A stretch of DNA of 64,000 nucleotides from Xenopus tropicalis (Eukaryota > Chordata > Amphibia > Anura > Pipidae): positions 145,493,545-145,557,544 of the forward strand of contig NC_030680.2 in the NCBI RefSeq assembly GCF_000004195.4. The letters run 5' to 3'. The notes beneath the pieces were generated by a model. The model made no database searches. It saw only the letters and a program-made list of their open reading frames with translations, and was not told the origin of the DNA. A program made the translations under genes and the position numbers. Below, piece after piece: positions 1 through 11,707 of the stretch; the stretch's first letter is position 1; each line of letters starts with the position of its first letter.

Positions 1-25
1 TCCCTGTATCAACTTGTACTAAGAG

Positions 26-1135
26 CTATCTCCCATAACCGTGTATTCCCTCACTTGCTAAGAATCCATCCAGCCCCTTCTTAAAGCTATATAATGTATC
101 AGCCAGTACGACTGATTCGGGGAGGGAATTCCACAACTTCACAGCTCTCACTGTAAAAAATCCTTTCCGAATATTTAAATGGAACCTCCCTTCTTCTAAA
201 CGGAGTGGGTGCCCTCGTGTCCGTTGGAAGGACCTACTGGTAAATAAAACATTAGAGAGGTTATTATATGATCCCCTTATATATTTATACATAGTTATCA
301 TGTCACCTCTTAAGCGCCTCTTCTCCAGTGTAAACAGACCCAACTTGGCCAGTCTTTCTTCATAACCGAGACTTTCCATACCCTTTACCAGCTTAGTTGC
401 CCTTCTCTGGACCCTCTCTAGCTCAATAATGTCCCGTTTGAGCACTGGAGACCAAAACTGAACAGCATATTCTAGATGGGGCCTTACCAGTGCTCTGTAA
501 AGGGGAAGAATAACCCCCTCCTCCCGTGAATCTATACCCCTTTTAATACAGCTCAGAACCTTGTTTGCCCTTGCAGCTGCTGCCTGGCATTGCTTGCTAC
601 AGCCAAGTTTATTATCTACAAGGACTCCAAGATCCTTCTCCATTATGGATTTGCCTAGTGCAGTCCCATTAAGGTTATACGGGGCTTGCATATTTTTACA
701 TCCCAGGTGCATGACCTTACATTTATCCACATTAAATCTCATCTGCCACTTAGCTGCCCAGATTGCCAGTTGGTCAAGATCCTGCTGCAGGGATGTCACA
801 TCCTGGATAGAATTGACTGGTCTGCAGAGTTTTGTGTCATCTGCAAACACTGATACATTACTCATAATACCCTCCCCTAAGTCATTTATGAACAAATTAA
901 ACAAAAGTGGACCCAGTACAGAACCCTGAGGGACCCCACTGAGAACCTTACTCCAAGTAGAGAATGTGCCATTAACAACCACCCTCTGTACCCGATCCTG
1001 TAGCCAGTTTTCTATCCATGTGCAAACGACTTCACTAAGACCAATAGACCTTAGCTTAGAAAGCAGTCGTTTGTGGGGAACGGTATCAAATGCTTTGGCA
1101 AAATCCAAATAGATGATATCTACTGCCCCCCCCAC
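26..1135 (-). pseudogene. LINE ORF2 fragment: reverse transcriptase catalytic and C-terminal part
   Basis: A 369-codon open frame that continues the RT from the 1086-2852 fragment in another frame. It carries the first catalytic motif (LDFAKAFDTVPH, residues ~10-21), the GVPQGSVLGPLLF motif (~66-78) and the FADD active site (~97-100), then the CR1/L2-like C-terminal block with PHLEYAVQFW and RRATKLVKG. All RT core residues look intact, so the only obvious lesion is the homopolymer frameshift at its upstream border. The first Met here is not a real start; it is simply where the open frame begins. The stop codon at 26-28 fits the natural C terminus. Confidence 0.85.
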
Positions 1136-2852
1136 TGTCCAGCTTCTTACTTACCTCATCATAAAAAGCAATTAAATTGGTCTGACATGACCTGCCCTTC
1201 ATAAAGCCATGCTGATTACTGCTCATAATGCCATTCTCCACTACATAATTTTGAATGTGATCCCTTAACAAGCCTTCAAATAACTTGCCCACCACGGATG
1301 TCAAACTTACAGGCCTATAATTGCCAGGCTGAGATCTTATTCCCTTTTTAAATATGGGAGTGACATTCGCCTTCTTCCAATCACTAGGTACCATACCTGA
1401 TGAAAGAGAGTCTGAGAATATCAGAAACAAGGGCCACTGCAATTCTGCCCCTAGCTCTCTCAGTACCCGAGGGTGTATTCCATCTGGCCCAGGTGCCTTG
1501 TTTACATTTATCGTGTGTAACCCTTTAAGCACCATATCCTGTGCCAACCACTGTGTAGTTGGAGCTGAGGCAACAGTGAAGCTATTGGGTGAGACTTGGC
1601 CCACTGGCTCCTCTACTGTATACACAGAAGAAAAGAACTGGTTAAGCACATCTGCCTTTTCTGTATCCGCTGTAACCATATTGTTATTATAACTCAATGG
1701 GGCCACACCCTCAACCTGCATCTTTTTACTATTAATATACTTAAAAAACTTTTTGGGGTTAGTCTTGGCCTCGGCCGCGATGCGCTCCTCATTTTCTATC
1801 TTTGCCTTCCGGATTGCTGTTTTACAACACTTGTTATAGTGTTTATATTCATTAAACGCAGCTACTGTCCCCTCTGACTTATATTTCTTAAAAGCTTTCC
1901 TTTTTTTCCCTATTAACTTCTTTACCTCAGAGTTAAGCCACATGGGGTGATTCTTAACACTTCTACTTTTTCTTATTAATGGAATGAATTGAGAACAGTA
2001 ATGATTTAATATCATTTTAAATGACAACCATTTCTGCTCTGTATTTTTATCAGAAAACATAATGCCCCAATCTATGCCCTGAAGCGCTGCCCTTAAGGAG
2101 CTAAAATTTGCCTTCCTAAAATTCAGTGTCTTTGTTGCCCCCGTGTAAATTTGTTTCCTGCACCAAACATCAAATGAAATAACATTATGGTCACTATTAC
2201 CCAGGGGTTCAACCACTTGCACATTTGCTATACGTTCTGGGTCATTAGAGATCACTAGATCTAGTATAGCATTGTTCCTGGTTGGCTCCTCAACAACCTG
2301 TGACATAAAGTTGTCATGCAGCAAGTTTATAAACTTGTTCCCATTTACTGTCCTGGCAGTACTATTGCCCCAGTCAATATCAGGGTAATTAAAATCCCCC
2401 ATTATTATCACTTGCCCCAAACTAGCAGCCTTTTCTATTTGCAACAGGAGCTGGGCCTCCTCCTCTTCGCTTACATTAGGGGGTCTATAGCATACCCCTA
2501 CAATTAGCTTGGTAGATTCTTTACTATCTGTGAGAAGCTCAACCCATAAGGATTCAGCTCCCTCTGTTACCCCCATCACTTCCTCCTTAATATTTGCTTT
2601 TAAGTCGTGCTTAATGAACAGACACACTCCTCCTCCTTTTCTATTGCCCCTGTCCCTCCGAAACAATGTATACCCCCCAATATTAACAGCCCAGTCATGA
2701 GACTCATTCAACCAAGTTTCAGCAACACCAATCACATCATATTTCCGCTCCAACGCCAGTACCTCCAGCTCTCCCATTTTACCAGTCAGACCAGTCAGTA
2801 CATGGGCAATGGCTGCTGAGTCAGACTGAATCACTGGAGTCTGTTGGCCCAA
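1086..2852 (-). pseudogene. LINE ORF2 fragment: endonuclease plus N-terminal RT domain
   Basis: A 588-codon open frame. The first ~230 residues are an exonuclease-endonuclease-phosphatase fold: AETW (catalytic Glu) near residue 45, GDFN near 150 and SDHN near 220 are all present. A linker follows. From about residue 440 the RT fingers begin (NKAPGPDG, then NYRPVSLTS and NQHGF). The usual N-terminal NARSL-type motif of such endonucleases, with its metal-binding Asn, is not present in recognisable form before GKMGELE. The open frame starts about where the upstream 242-bp monomers end. The frame is lost near 1125-1135, at a run of eight C on the + strand (eight G in the sense strand), after which about 18 unrelated residues precede a stop. 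In life the enzyme nicks target DNA and primes reverse transcription. Confidence 0.85.
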
Positions 2853-2859
2853 AACAGCT

Positions 2860-3900
2860 GATCGTCTGCTGGGGGTGAGGGGGGAGGGATATCACTCCAA
2901 CTTGCAGCGCAGCAGTAAAGTGTGCCTGAGTCTGAGCTTTCAGCCAGCGCTACACATTAGAACTGCTTTCAGCTAACCTATTGTTTCTCCTACTCCCATG
3001 TAACTGGAGGAGTCCCAAGCCGGACTTGGATTTCTTACTATTGAGTGCTATTCTGATACCTACTGGGAGCTGCTATCTTGCTCCCTTCCCATTGTTCTGC
3101 TGATCGGCTGCTGGGGGTGAGGGGGGGGGGATATCGCTCCAACTTGCAGCGCAGCAGTAAAGTGTGCCTGAGTCTGAGCTTTCAGAAGGAGCCGGCGCTA
3201 CACATTAGAACTGCTTTCAGCTAACCTATTGTTTCTCCTACTCCCATGTAACTGGAGGAGTCCCAAGCCGGACTTGGATTTCTTACTATTGAGTGCTATT
3301 CTGATACCTACTGGGAGCTGCTATCTTGCTCCCTTCCCATTGTTCTGCTGATCGGCTGCTGGGGGTGAGGGGGGGGGGATATCACTCCAACTTGCAGCGC
3401 AGCAGTAAAGTGTGCCTGAGTCTGAGCTTTCAGCCAGCGCTACATATTAGAACTGCTTTCAGCTAACCTATTGTTTCTCCTACTCCCATGTAACTGGAGG
3501 AGTCCCAAGCCGGACTTGGATTTCTTACTATTGAGTGCTATTCTGATACCTACTGGGAGCTGCTATCTTGCTCCCTTCCCATTGTTCTGCTGATCGGCTG
3601 CTGGGGGTGAGGGGGGGGGGATATCACTCCAACTTGCAGCGCAGCAGTAAAGTGTGCCTGAGTCTGAGCTTTCAGCCAGCGCTACATATTAGAACTGCTT
3701 TCAGCTAACCTATTGTTTCTCCTACTCCCATGTAACTGGAGGAGTCCCAAGCCGGACTTGGATTTCTTACTATTGAGTGCTATTCTGATACCTACTGGGA
3801 GCTGCTATCTTGCTCCTTTCCCATTGTTCTGCTGATCGGCTGCTGGGGGTGAGGGGGGGGGGGGGGATATCACTCCAACTTGCAGCGCAGCAGTAAAGTG
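2860..3900 (-). repeat. Tandem array of ~242-bp monomers at the 5' side of the LINE
   Basis: The unit starting gatcggctgctgggggtgag recurs at 2860, 3102, 3350, 3592 and 3834, giving spacings of 242, 248, 242 and 242, with a partial fifth copy. One unit carries a short insertion (gaaggag, near 3185). A G-run of variable length sits in each unit. The array lies immediately upstream of the LINE coding part on the minus strand, the position of promoter monomers in some LINEs. That role is inference. The same unit recurs at 21220-21975 without any ORF. Confidence 0.9.
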
Positions 3901-4689
3901 TGAGTGAAGTTTATCAGAGCACAGGTCACATGGCTGTGGCACCCTGGGAAATGAAGAATATGGCTAGCCCCATGGGAAAAGCAGATTACAATGTAGGATT
4001 CTGCTGGAGAAGCTCTATTAACTGATGGGGTTTTGGAAAAAAACATGTTTTCCCCTTATAGTATTACTTTAAGTTGTAGCATTGTAGCCTCACAGCTTAG
4101 TTAGCTGCACCCCTGGGTATTTTGTATTTACATTCTAGCTAACCCTCCCAGGAGACTTTTATATCAACACATGGATCGTCAATTACATCACCTGCTGTTT
4201 CCAAAACACTCGGTAAAACTGCAAAACACGAGAAGCGGCGGCGGCGGCGGCGGCAGGAGGGCTCCCGTCTAGCGTGGGGTCAGCTCTATGATCCCCCCAG
4301 CCGAACGCTCTGTGTGTGGGGGAGGGAGTGAGGATTAATCAGTGGCAGTTTATATCAGAAGTGGGAGCAGGATTTTCCCTTCAGCTATAAATATTTTGTA
4401 TTTTGCTATTTTAATGTGTTTCTAGCGCACTGCGGGTTCCAATGGGTCCTGCGCTTTGTATCATTCAGAGAGATAAATAGCGGCTGGAGGGTGTTGGTAA
4501 CTGGTAAATAGCACCGATTCCTATAGTGGCCTAGGGCTGGGTCTAGTGGTGTTAATGGGACAGGGAGCCAGCAGGGTTTGTGGGGCCTCAATATTTATAT
4601 AAACTATAATTATCTAACGCCATCTGTCCTTCCTACGGCTTCTATTATTTGTATTTCAACGACTGCTGACAGGATTCATGTTGTACTGT
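3901..4689. other. Intronic sequence, no gene; short CGG repeat
   Basis: No coding signal. The first ~70-110 bases after the monomer array (aagtttatcagagcacaggt and following) resemble the right flank of the second monomer array near 21980, so part of this may be the true 5' end of the LINE. A (GCG)n run occupies about 4235-4254. The rest is unassigned. Confidence 0.5.
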
Positions 4690-5722
4690 TATACCTGCTA
4701 TCCCACAGCCCCAGTCCCTTCCCAGAGGCTATTATCCCCCCACTGCTACTATAGGCACCATCTCTCCCTACTATACCTGCTATCCCACAGCCCCAGTCCC
4801 TTCCCAGAGGCTATTATCCCCCCACTGCTACTATAGGCACCATCTCTCCCTACTATACCTGCTATCCCACAGCCCCAGTCCCTTCCCAGAGGCTATTATC
4901 CCCCCACTGCTACTATAGGCATCATCTCTACCTACTATACCTGCTATCCCACAGCCCCAGTCCCTTCCCAGAGGCTATTATCCCCCCACTGCTACTATAG
5001 GCACCATCTCTCCCTACTATACCTGCTATCCCACAGCCACAGTCCCTTCCCAGAGGCTATTATCCCCCCACTGCTACTATAGGCACCATCTCTCCCTACT
5101 ATACCTGCTATCCCACAGCCCCAGTCCCTTCCCAGAGGCTATTATCCCCCCACTGCTACTATAGGCACCATCTCTCCCTACTATACCTGCTATCCCACAG
5201 CCCCAGTCCCTTCCCAGAGACTATTATCCCCCCACTGCTACTATAGGCACCATCTCTCCCTACTATACCTGCTATCCCACAGCCCCAGTCCCTTCCCAGA
5301 GGCTATTATCCCCCCCACTGCTACTATAGGCACCATCTCTCCCTACTATACCTGCTATCCCACAGCCCCAGTCCCTTCCCAGAGGCTATTATCCTCCCAC
5401 TGCTACTATAGGCACCATCTCTCCCTACTATACCTGCTATCCCACAGCCCCAGTCCCTTCCCAGAGGCTATTATCCCCCCACTGCTACTATAGGCACCAT
5501 CTCTCCCTACTATACCTGCTATCCCACAGCCCCAGTCCCTTCCCAGAGGCTATTATCCTCCCACTGCTACTATAGGCACCATCTCTCCCTACTATACCTG
5601 CTATCCCACAGCCCCAGTCCCTTCCCAGAGGCTATTATCCCCCACTGCTACTATAGGCACCATCTCTCCCTACTATACCTGCTATCCCACAGCCCCAGTC
5701 CCTTCCCAGAGGCTATTATCCC
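4690..5722. repeat. 82-bp minisatellite, about 12.6 copies
   Basis: The unit beginning tatacctgctatcccacagc repeats every 82 bp (4690, 4772, 4854 ... 5674). Copies differ by only a few substitutions or C-run length changes, so the array is young or homogenised. It is rich in C-runs (ccccccactgctactatag). No ORF or transposon ends are apparent at either border. Confidence 0.95.
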
Positions 5723-6547
5723 TATTAATACTAGGGATGCAACCACTTACTAGTTCTATTTTGCCTCCTATCCTACAACAATACGTGTAGGAGCTGCCAT
5801 ACTTCTTGCTCTGCTGAGGAAATGGAATATAATTTACTTTACATTAATAGTCCCAAGATTATATTCTAACCCCTTTGGGGCAAGCTGGTGAGTAAATCCC
5901 TTCCCAGTAACTCAGTCTATAGGCGGTGTCATTAAATGCCCCCCTCCCATACAGAGAGACATTTAGATGTTGTTCAGTTATACTTTATCTCCTTCAATCA
6001 GCCTTACAAACAAGTGTTATGTCTTTGGGTTTTTCTGTATAATTATGCCGATTTTCGGCAGCGCGGCTGTTGGGAAGTTATAAATAAAAGCTTAACATAA
6101 TGCTGTTTAAATTATTTAAAGCAGCAGAAACAAATGCACTGTTACGTAACCATTAAAACAGAATGGAAATGTAATTACGGGCGCAATGCAGCACGGGGAA
6201 TGAATGATATTTTCACTTTCCATTAGCAATTTATAGAGCTTTGCATCCCATGAACGCATTAGAGCCTTTAAGCAATACAAACAGGCAAAGATTGCGATTG
6301 GGTAAAGGGAAAGGATAACTCCATAGGCACTTAGTGTATTTATTCAGCGTTTAATGTGCATGCATAATTTACATTTTTTATTCTATTATTGTCTGCTAAG
6401 TACTAACCAGCAGCTGAGAGGAAGGCACAGGTTACATCAGAACCACCGTGATCCAACTAATCAGTCATTTTAATGACTCGCCAGATTTATGTTTACAAGA
6501 ATAGGCATTATACCCAGACTGTCCCTGATCCACCTGATCCATGCCAA
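5723..6547. other. Unique-looking intronic sequence
   Basis: No tandem structure, transposon ends or convincing ORF. Between about 5970 and 6420 it is AT-rich, non-repetitive and contains homeobox-like AATTA/TAATTA-type words (for example gtaattacg and gcataatttac). It is a candidate for conserved non-coding sequence, which cannot be tested here. Confidence 0.4.
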
Positions 6548-7485
6548 CCCTTATTGGGGGCAGAACAGCCCTATTGGGTTTATTTAATGGTTAAATGATT
6601 CCCTTTTCTCTGTAATAATAAAACAGTACCTGTACTTGATCCCAACTAAGATATAATTACCCCTTATTGGGGGCAGAACAGCCCTATTGGGTTTATTTAA
6701 TGGTTAAATGATTCCCTTTTCTCTGTAATAATAAAACAGTACCTGTACTTGATCCCAACTAAGATATAATTACCCCTTATTGGGGCAGAACAGCCCTATT
6801 GGGTTTATTTAATGGTTAAATGATTCCCTTTTCTCTGTAATAATAAAACAGTACCTGTACTTGATCCCAACTAAGATATAATTACCCCTTATTGGGGCAG
6901 AACAGCCCTATTGGGTTTATTTAATGGTTAAATGATTCCCTTTTCTCTGTAATAATAAAACAGTACCTGTACTTGATCCCAACTAAGATATAATTACCCC
7001 TTATTGGGGCAGAACAGCCCTATTGGGTTTATTTAATGGTTAAATAATTCCCTTTTCTCTGTAATAATAAAACAGTACCTGTACTTGATCCCAACTAAGA
7101 TATAATTACCCCTTATTGGGGCAGAACAGCCCTATTGGGTTTATTTAATGGTTAAATGATTCCCTTTTCTCTGTAATAATAAAACAGTACCTGTACTTGA
7201 TCCCAACTAAGATATAATTACCCCTTATTGGGGCAGAACAGCCCTATTGGGTTTATTTAATGGTTAAATGATTCCCTTTTCTCTGTAATAATAAAACAGT
7301 ACCTGTACTTGATCCCAACTAAGATATAATTACCCCTTATTGGATGCAAAACAATTCTATTGAATTTAATGAATGTTTTATTGTTTTTTTAGTAGACTTA
7401 AGGTATAAAGTTCCAAATTATGGAAAGACCCCTTATCCGGAATACCCTTGGTCCCAAGCATTCTGGATAACAGGTCCTATACTTG
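6548..7485 (+). mobile_element. TA-flanked MITE carrying a 112/113-bp tandem array, copy 1 (left end missing)
   Basis: Seven near-identical 112-113-bp units (cccttattggggcagaacag ... gatataatta; starts at 6548, 6661, 6774, 6886 and onward) are followed by a diverged last unit and a right terminal segment (tagtagacttaaggt ... tctggataacaggtcctata). The right end is followed by TA at 7486-7487. The left terminal segment seen in other copies is absent; the array begins abruptly. Confidence 0.85.
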
Positions 7486-7487
7486 TA

Positions 7488-8160
7488 CTATGAATGCTCT
7501 GAACCATTGATTTCAGTATTTGACTAAATCCTCAAATTCTTGGGTATGGATTGGGATGAATATTGAGCTTTACTTTACCTTTATATATTCAAACAAGAAT
7601 CTAAAGGTTTCCATCAGACAAATACACAAGGAAAATGAAAAATGGGGTCACAGTGACCCTATAATTCTATACCAGATTCCGCAATGTCATGGAAGCCCTG
7701 TGTTTCTTTGTATTCCAACAAGCAGAGGAAAGTCATTTCTGCATCTGGTTATTAATGGCTACAATGTACGAGACGGGACTATGACATTACTGGAGTCTGA
7801 GTCAGAATTCTAAAATATAATTGAATCCCTGTATTAAAACGTCTCTGTCCTTGTATCATATTATTATTATTATTATTATCCTGTTTGAGCAGAAGGGTTT
7901 GAGTGCTTATTCAAATGCTGCCTTCCAGTCTGAAATAAACAGCACAGAACTTTGTTTTTATAATAAACAAATAAGCCCTTGCCCTTTCTTCTCATTGGTT
8001 GAGCAGCACAGTATAATATGGGTTTTTACTCTATTTATGTAACAGAACCTTAAATGAAAAGAATTCATTACTGTAGGTCTGTGACGGTTTCATTCATCCA
8101 GGTCATGATATACAGAAGTAAAGTTTTTGCTTAGTCATTTGGTCTCTAACGCAACACAGA
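7488..8160. other. Intronic sequence with a short TTA microsatellite
   Basis: No gene seen. A (TTA)n run lies at about 7858-7878. Open frames here are short and lack any recognisable domain. Confidence 0.5.
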
Positions 8161-8162
8161 TA

Positions 8163-8951
8163 CAGGTATTGGACCCCTTATCCAGAAACCCATTATGCAG
8201 AAAGTTCCGAATTATGGAAAGGCCATCTCTCATAGACTCCATTGTAATCAAATAATTCACATTTTTAAAAATGGTTTCCTTTTTCTGTGTATAATAAAAC
8301 AGTACCTGTACTTGATCCCAACTAAGATATTATTACCCCTTATTGGGGCAGAACAGCCCTATTGGGTTTATTTAATGGTTAAATGATTCCCTTTTCTCTG
8401 TAATAATAAAACAGTACCTGTACTTGATCCCAACTAAGATATTATTACCCCTTATTGGGGCAGAACAGCCCTATTGGGTTTATTTAATGGTTAAGTGATT
8501 CCCTTTTCTCTGTAATAATAAAACAGTACCTGTTCTTGATCCCAACTAAGATATAATTACCCCTTATTGGGGCAGAACAGCCCTATTGGGTTTATTTAAC
8601 GGTTAAATGATTCCCTTTTCTCTGTAATAATAAAACAGTACCTGTACTTGATCCCAACTAAGATATAATTACCCCTTATTGGGGCAGAACAGCCCTATTG
8701 GGTTTATTTAATGGTTAAATGATTCCCTTTTCTCTGTAATAATAAAACAGTACCTGTACTTGATCCCAACTAAGATATAATTACCCCTTATTGGGGCAGA
8801 ACAGCCCTATTGGGTTTATTTCATGGTTAAATGATTCCCTTTTCTCTTTAATTTTTAAGGAGACTTAAGGTAGGAGATCTGAATTACGGAAAGACCCCTT
8901 ATCCGGAAAACCTCAGGTCCCGAGCATTCTGGATAACGGGTCCCATACCTG
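8163..8951 (+). mobile_element. TA-flanked MITE with 112/113-bp tandem units, copy 2 (both ends present)
   Basis: It starts caggtattggaccccttatc directly after TA (8161-8162) and ends gggtcccatacctg directly before TA (8952-8953). The ends are inverted repeats of each other (CAGGTAT...ATACCTG), which fits a Tc1/mariner-type TA target. Between them lie about five copies of the same 112-113-bp unit as at 6548. This is one of the copies with both ends and is a good reference for the family. Confidence 0.88.
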
Positions 8952-8953
8952 TA

Positions 8954-10338
8954 TAGTCAAATATCATAGGACATTTCCGGGGGTCATTAATGGGGAAAGA
9001 AGTGCACTAAGGGGTACAAGAAAAAGGCTATGGAGATCATAAAACCCCATTGAGTATTTGGTAGTCACAATGCTAACCTGGGATTTTGGGCCAAGGGCCT
9101 CCAGTAGGAGAACCTCAATATACATTATCTAGTAGGCCGGTACTTGATGACATACTTGAGTAGATGTCTGTATGAAATAATGTTACTCAGGTCCTGCTTG
9201 CCCATTTGATATTTCTTCTAATGGCCTTCATTTTGGTGGGATGTTGTTGACACGTAGGCTTGCATTTTGAAGACACTTGTGCTTCTTACTACTACCCATT
9301 GCTGCTTAGCGAGGGGATGTCCCAAATCTCAGACACAACCAGCACTAATGCATTTGAGGAAATCACAACATTTATAGGGTAAATAAAAGGCACCAGTTCA
9401 TTTATTCGACTACAGTTGACCTGCCTAGAATGCAGCAGCCATAGCCCCTTCTTACTACAAAGCCCGAGCCCAGTGCAGCCCTTTGGATTCCCCAACTCCT
9501 GTTCCTCTCTGCACATCTCAGCGATTACGTCCAATTGCTTATCATGATCCGTCTGACCCAGCTGGCCTTTGGTATCTGATTTCTCCTACTTATCCATCTA
9601 ATATGCAAGGGTACCACCTCTGCTATTGCACTTCTATCCAGATCATCGAAGATGAGTCTCGTGGCATTCAAAGGGGGCATTAAGGTTTCCCAGAATGGGA
9701 TTATCTCTTTCTTAATAAGGTGACACCAAAGTCAGAGCCTCCTCACCTAGTAATGACATAATCAGCCCCAACCAGTATCGGCCATTGCGGAATCATAGAG
9801 GAAGGAATTGAAACTGCATCTCCCTAACGTATGAAGACCAGATGGGACCTTTACCCCCTAAAGACCACATACTAAACACCCCTTTAGACAGCGCTCTCAT
9901 AGACTCACACAGTGCAAATATATATAATATAAAGTATCTGTTGGATTTGTGCACCCTGGATAGGTGTCATAGTCCTCTGGGCTTGACCCTAGGCCAAGAC
10001 TTGGTGGTCCTCACCCTAGCTTCGGCGAAGGTGGGTCTGCCCGCACATGCTGTTCATTGGCGAAAGCCTTTGATCCTTGCCCTCGTGAGCCTTTTGGTAC
10101 GGGGGTCGGGGATAAAGGGGCCTCCCTAGCTTCGGTGAAGTGTGGGAATCCCTTTATGGACTAGCCAATTTTGCACCCTTTGTGCACCTGTGTGATTTTT
10201 GAACTACGCACTTTTTCATAGCCCACAACTATCCTGCTTTCCGGTTTTAATACCGCATACGGAAATGCGGGACATTTATGGAACTATCCGGGACAGCGGG
10301 ATGCGCTAGCGGCTTCTGCTTCGTATGTGGCAGCGAAA
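8954..10338. other. Intronic sequence, no gene
   Basis: No recognisable gene or transposon ends. A short phrase, cctagcttcgg.gaag, occurs twice (about 10015 and 10126) in a GC-rich stretch. Open frames of 66-95 codons lack domain signal. Confidence 0.45.
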
Positions 10339-10373
10339 GCCCTTTTATAAGGGGCGCAACTTTATAAAAGGGC
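10339..10373. repeat. Perfect 12-bp hairpin
   Basis: gcccttttataa at 10339-10350 pairs with ttataaaagggc at 10362-10373 around an 11-base loop. It sits just upstream of the G-rich array. Confidence 0.8.
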
Positions 10374-10416
10374 CTGTCGCCGCCGCATAAGGAACAGAAG
10401 AGAAGGAGGAGTGTTT

Positions 10417-10712
10417 ATGGGGGGGTGTACTGTGTATGGGGGACACTGTCTATGGGGGCACTGTGTATGGGGGGTACTGTCTATGGGGGCAATTGGGGAC
10501 ACTGTGTATGGGGGGTACTGTCTATGGGAGCAATTGGGGGCACTGTGAATGGGGGGGTACTGTCTATCGAGGCAATTGGGGGCACTGTGTATGGGGGTAC
10601 TGTGTATGGGGGCAATCGGGGGCACTGTGTATGGGGGCAATTGGAGGTACTGTATATGGGGGCAATTGGGGGCACTGTGTATGGGGGGTACTATCTGTTG
10701 GGCCTTTGGGGG
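10417..10712 (+). repeat. G-rich minisatellite (tatgggggcactgtg-type units)
   Basis: Irregular tandem copies of short units built on tatggggg(g)(c/t)actgt, often with a caattggggg spacer. Runs of five to seven G recur about every 15-20 bases on the + strand, which is the coding strand of cadps, so the pre-mRNA would carry them. Open frames on both strands here are artefacts of the repeat. Confidence 0.9.
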
Positions 10713-10840
10713 CACTGTGTACTTCTCTCTATATTTGTATTTATACGTAGGAGTTGCTATATTGTTTTCCTTAGGTAGTACAGTATGAGGGTATAGCACA
10801 TTTGCGTCTGATCCCACCATTTCAACTGTATAAAAGGAGT

Positions 10841-10844
<4 letters not shown>

Positions 10845-10876
<32 letters not shown>
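10845..10876 (+). repeat. Poly(A) run of 32
   Basis: Uninterrupted A-run. It could be the tail of a retrocopy, but no recognisable retro-element body precedes it. Confidence 0.9.
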
Positions 10877-10879
<3 letters not shown>

Positions 10880-11593
10880 GTGTGGCAGTTGGGGGTGTGG
10901 CCACAACAGTGGGCGTGGTCAAAATTGCCTTACTCTCAAACTTAAGAAGTTAATTATACAATAAACCAACTCTTTTTATACTCTCCTATATTTGCTGACT
11001 TTTTAATAAGGTTTATGATGACAAAAATACCCCTCTGAGCCCACTTATATATATATATATATTTATACCAAATATTCTCATTTTCTAGGTGAAACCAAAA
11101 AGCCAAACAGATACTAGTACTAAAACTCCATTAAAGGGCTGCAGACTTACTTGAAAGAGTGCTTTAATTAAGATGAAGACAATAATAACATCTGGCAGTT
11201 CCGAACTGCTCATCAGATATGCCGTATACATAGGGAATTAGATTATCTGTGGCAGTACTGTAAGAAATCACTGATACATAATGAAAGGCTGGGCAGTATA
11301 ACCTTCATTTTTTATCTTTTATTGATAAAGCATTGACTTCCTCCACCCCAAGTCCTCCGCCGAGCGCAGTTTTCTGCTCGCTAGGCCAACGTGCATGGGT
11401 TTCAAGCGAGAATACGGGGAAATAGAGATCAATGCAAATCACCGCTTCTGATTTCTGTTGAACAGTCATTTAGTCTTTATTATAGAAAGCAACAGAGCAA
11501 GAAACAATGTAATGGCTCCTAATTGCACAGACTCATCTTGGACTTCATTGGAATCCTAATGGAATGTTTTCTTTTTTTTATCTGTTCACCTAG

Positions 11594-11707
11594 ATAAGTA
11601 AACAGCAACTTCAGACCGTCAAGGATCGCTTTCAGGCCTTCTTCAATGGAGAAACTCAAATTGTGGCCGATGAGGCGTTCATGAATGCCGTTCAGAGCTA
11701 CTACGAG
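11594..11707 (+). CDS. cadps: Calcium-dependent secretion activator 1 (CAPS1), exon 2
   Basis: This 114-base exon encodes 38 residues, [20 protein letters not shown] onward, ending in NAVQSYYE. The acceptor is CACCTAG and the donor is GTAAGG; both ends are phase 0. The peptide matches the CADPS N-terminal region just after exon 1. The D-R in VKDRFQAF and EAFMNAVQ favour CADPS over CADPS2 as I remember the two. CAPS1 is a cytosolic and peripheral-membrane protein that primes dense-core vesicles for calcium-triggered exocytosis. One difference from the mammalian protein as I recall it is Phe for Leu in AF(F/L)NGET. Exon 1 is not in the window. An open frame on the minus strand here is a shadow. 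Confidence 0.95.

Larger units (their letters stand above)
1..2859 (-). mobile_element. CR1-like non-LTR retrotransposon (LINE), frameshifted, continues past left edge
   Basis: On the minus strand this stretch encodes an apurinic-type endonuclease followed by a reverse transcriptase, the second-ORF layout of CR1/L2-type LINEs. The endonuclease and RT blocks are read in two different frames (see the two fragments at 1086-2852 and 26-1135), so the copy is dead. The RT stop codon is at 26-28, so the 3' UTR runs off the left edge. No ORF1 is visible upstream; the coding part gives way directly to 242-bp tandem monomers at 2860. CR1 clade is my reading of the C-terminal RT region (PHLEY, then ERVQRRATK and LEKRRLRGD motifs). 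L2 or another Jockey-group clade is possible. Confidence 0.85.

Noticed and set aside
4226..4280. GCG repeat considered as the glycine/alanine-rich first exon of cadps
   Set aside because: Flanking frames do not give the expected acidic N terminus or the RRQQK end before exon 2, and no donor in the right phase was seen.
4690..5722. CRISPR-like regular repeats
   Set aside because: Repeats are contiguous 82-bp units with no unique spacers, in a vertebrate intron; the same applies to the 71-, 113-, 130- and 134-bp arrays.
10362..10922. 186-codon minus-strand open frame and several + frames
   Set aside because: Low-complexity G-rich minisatellite plus poly(A); no domain.
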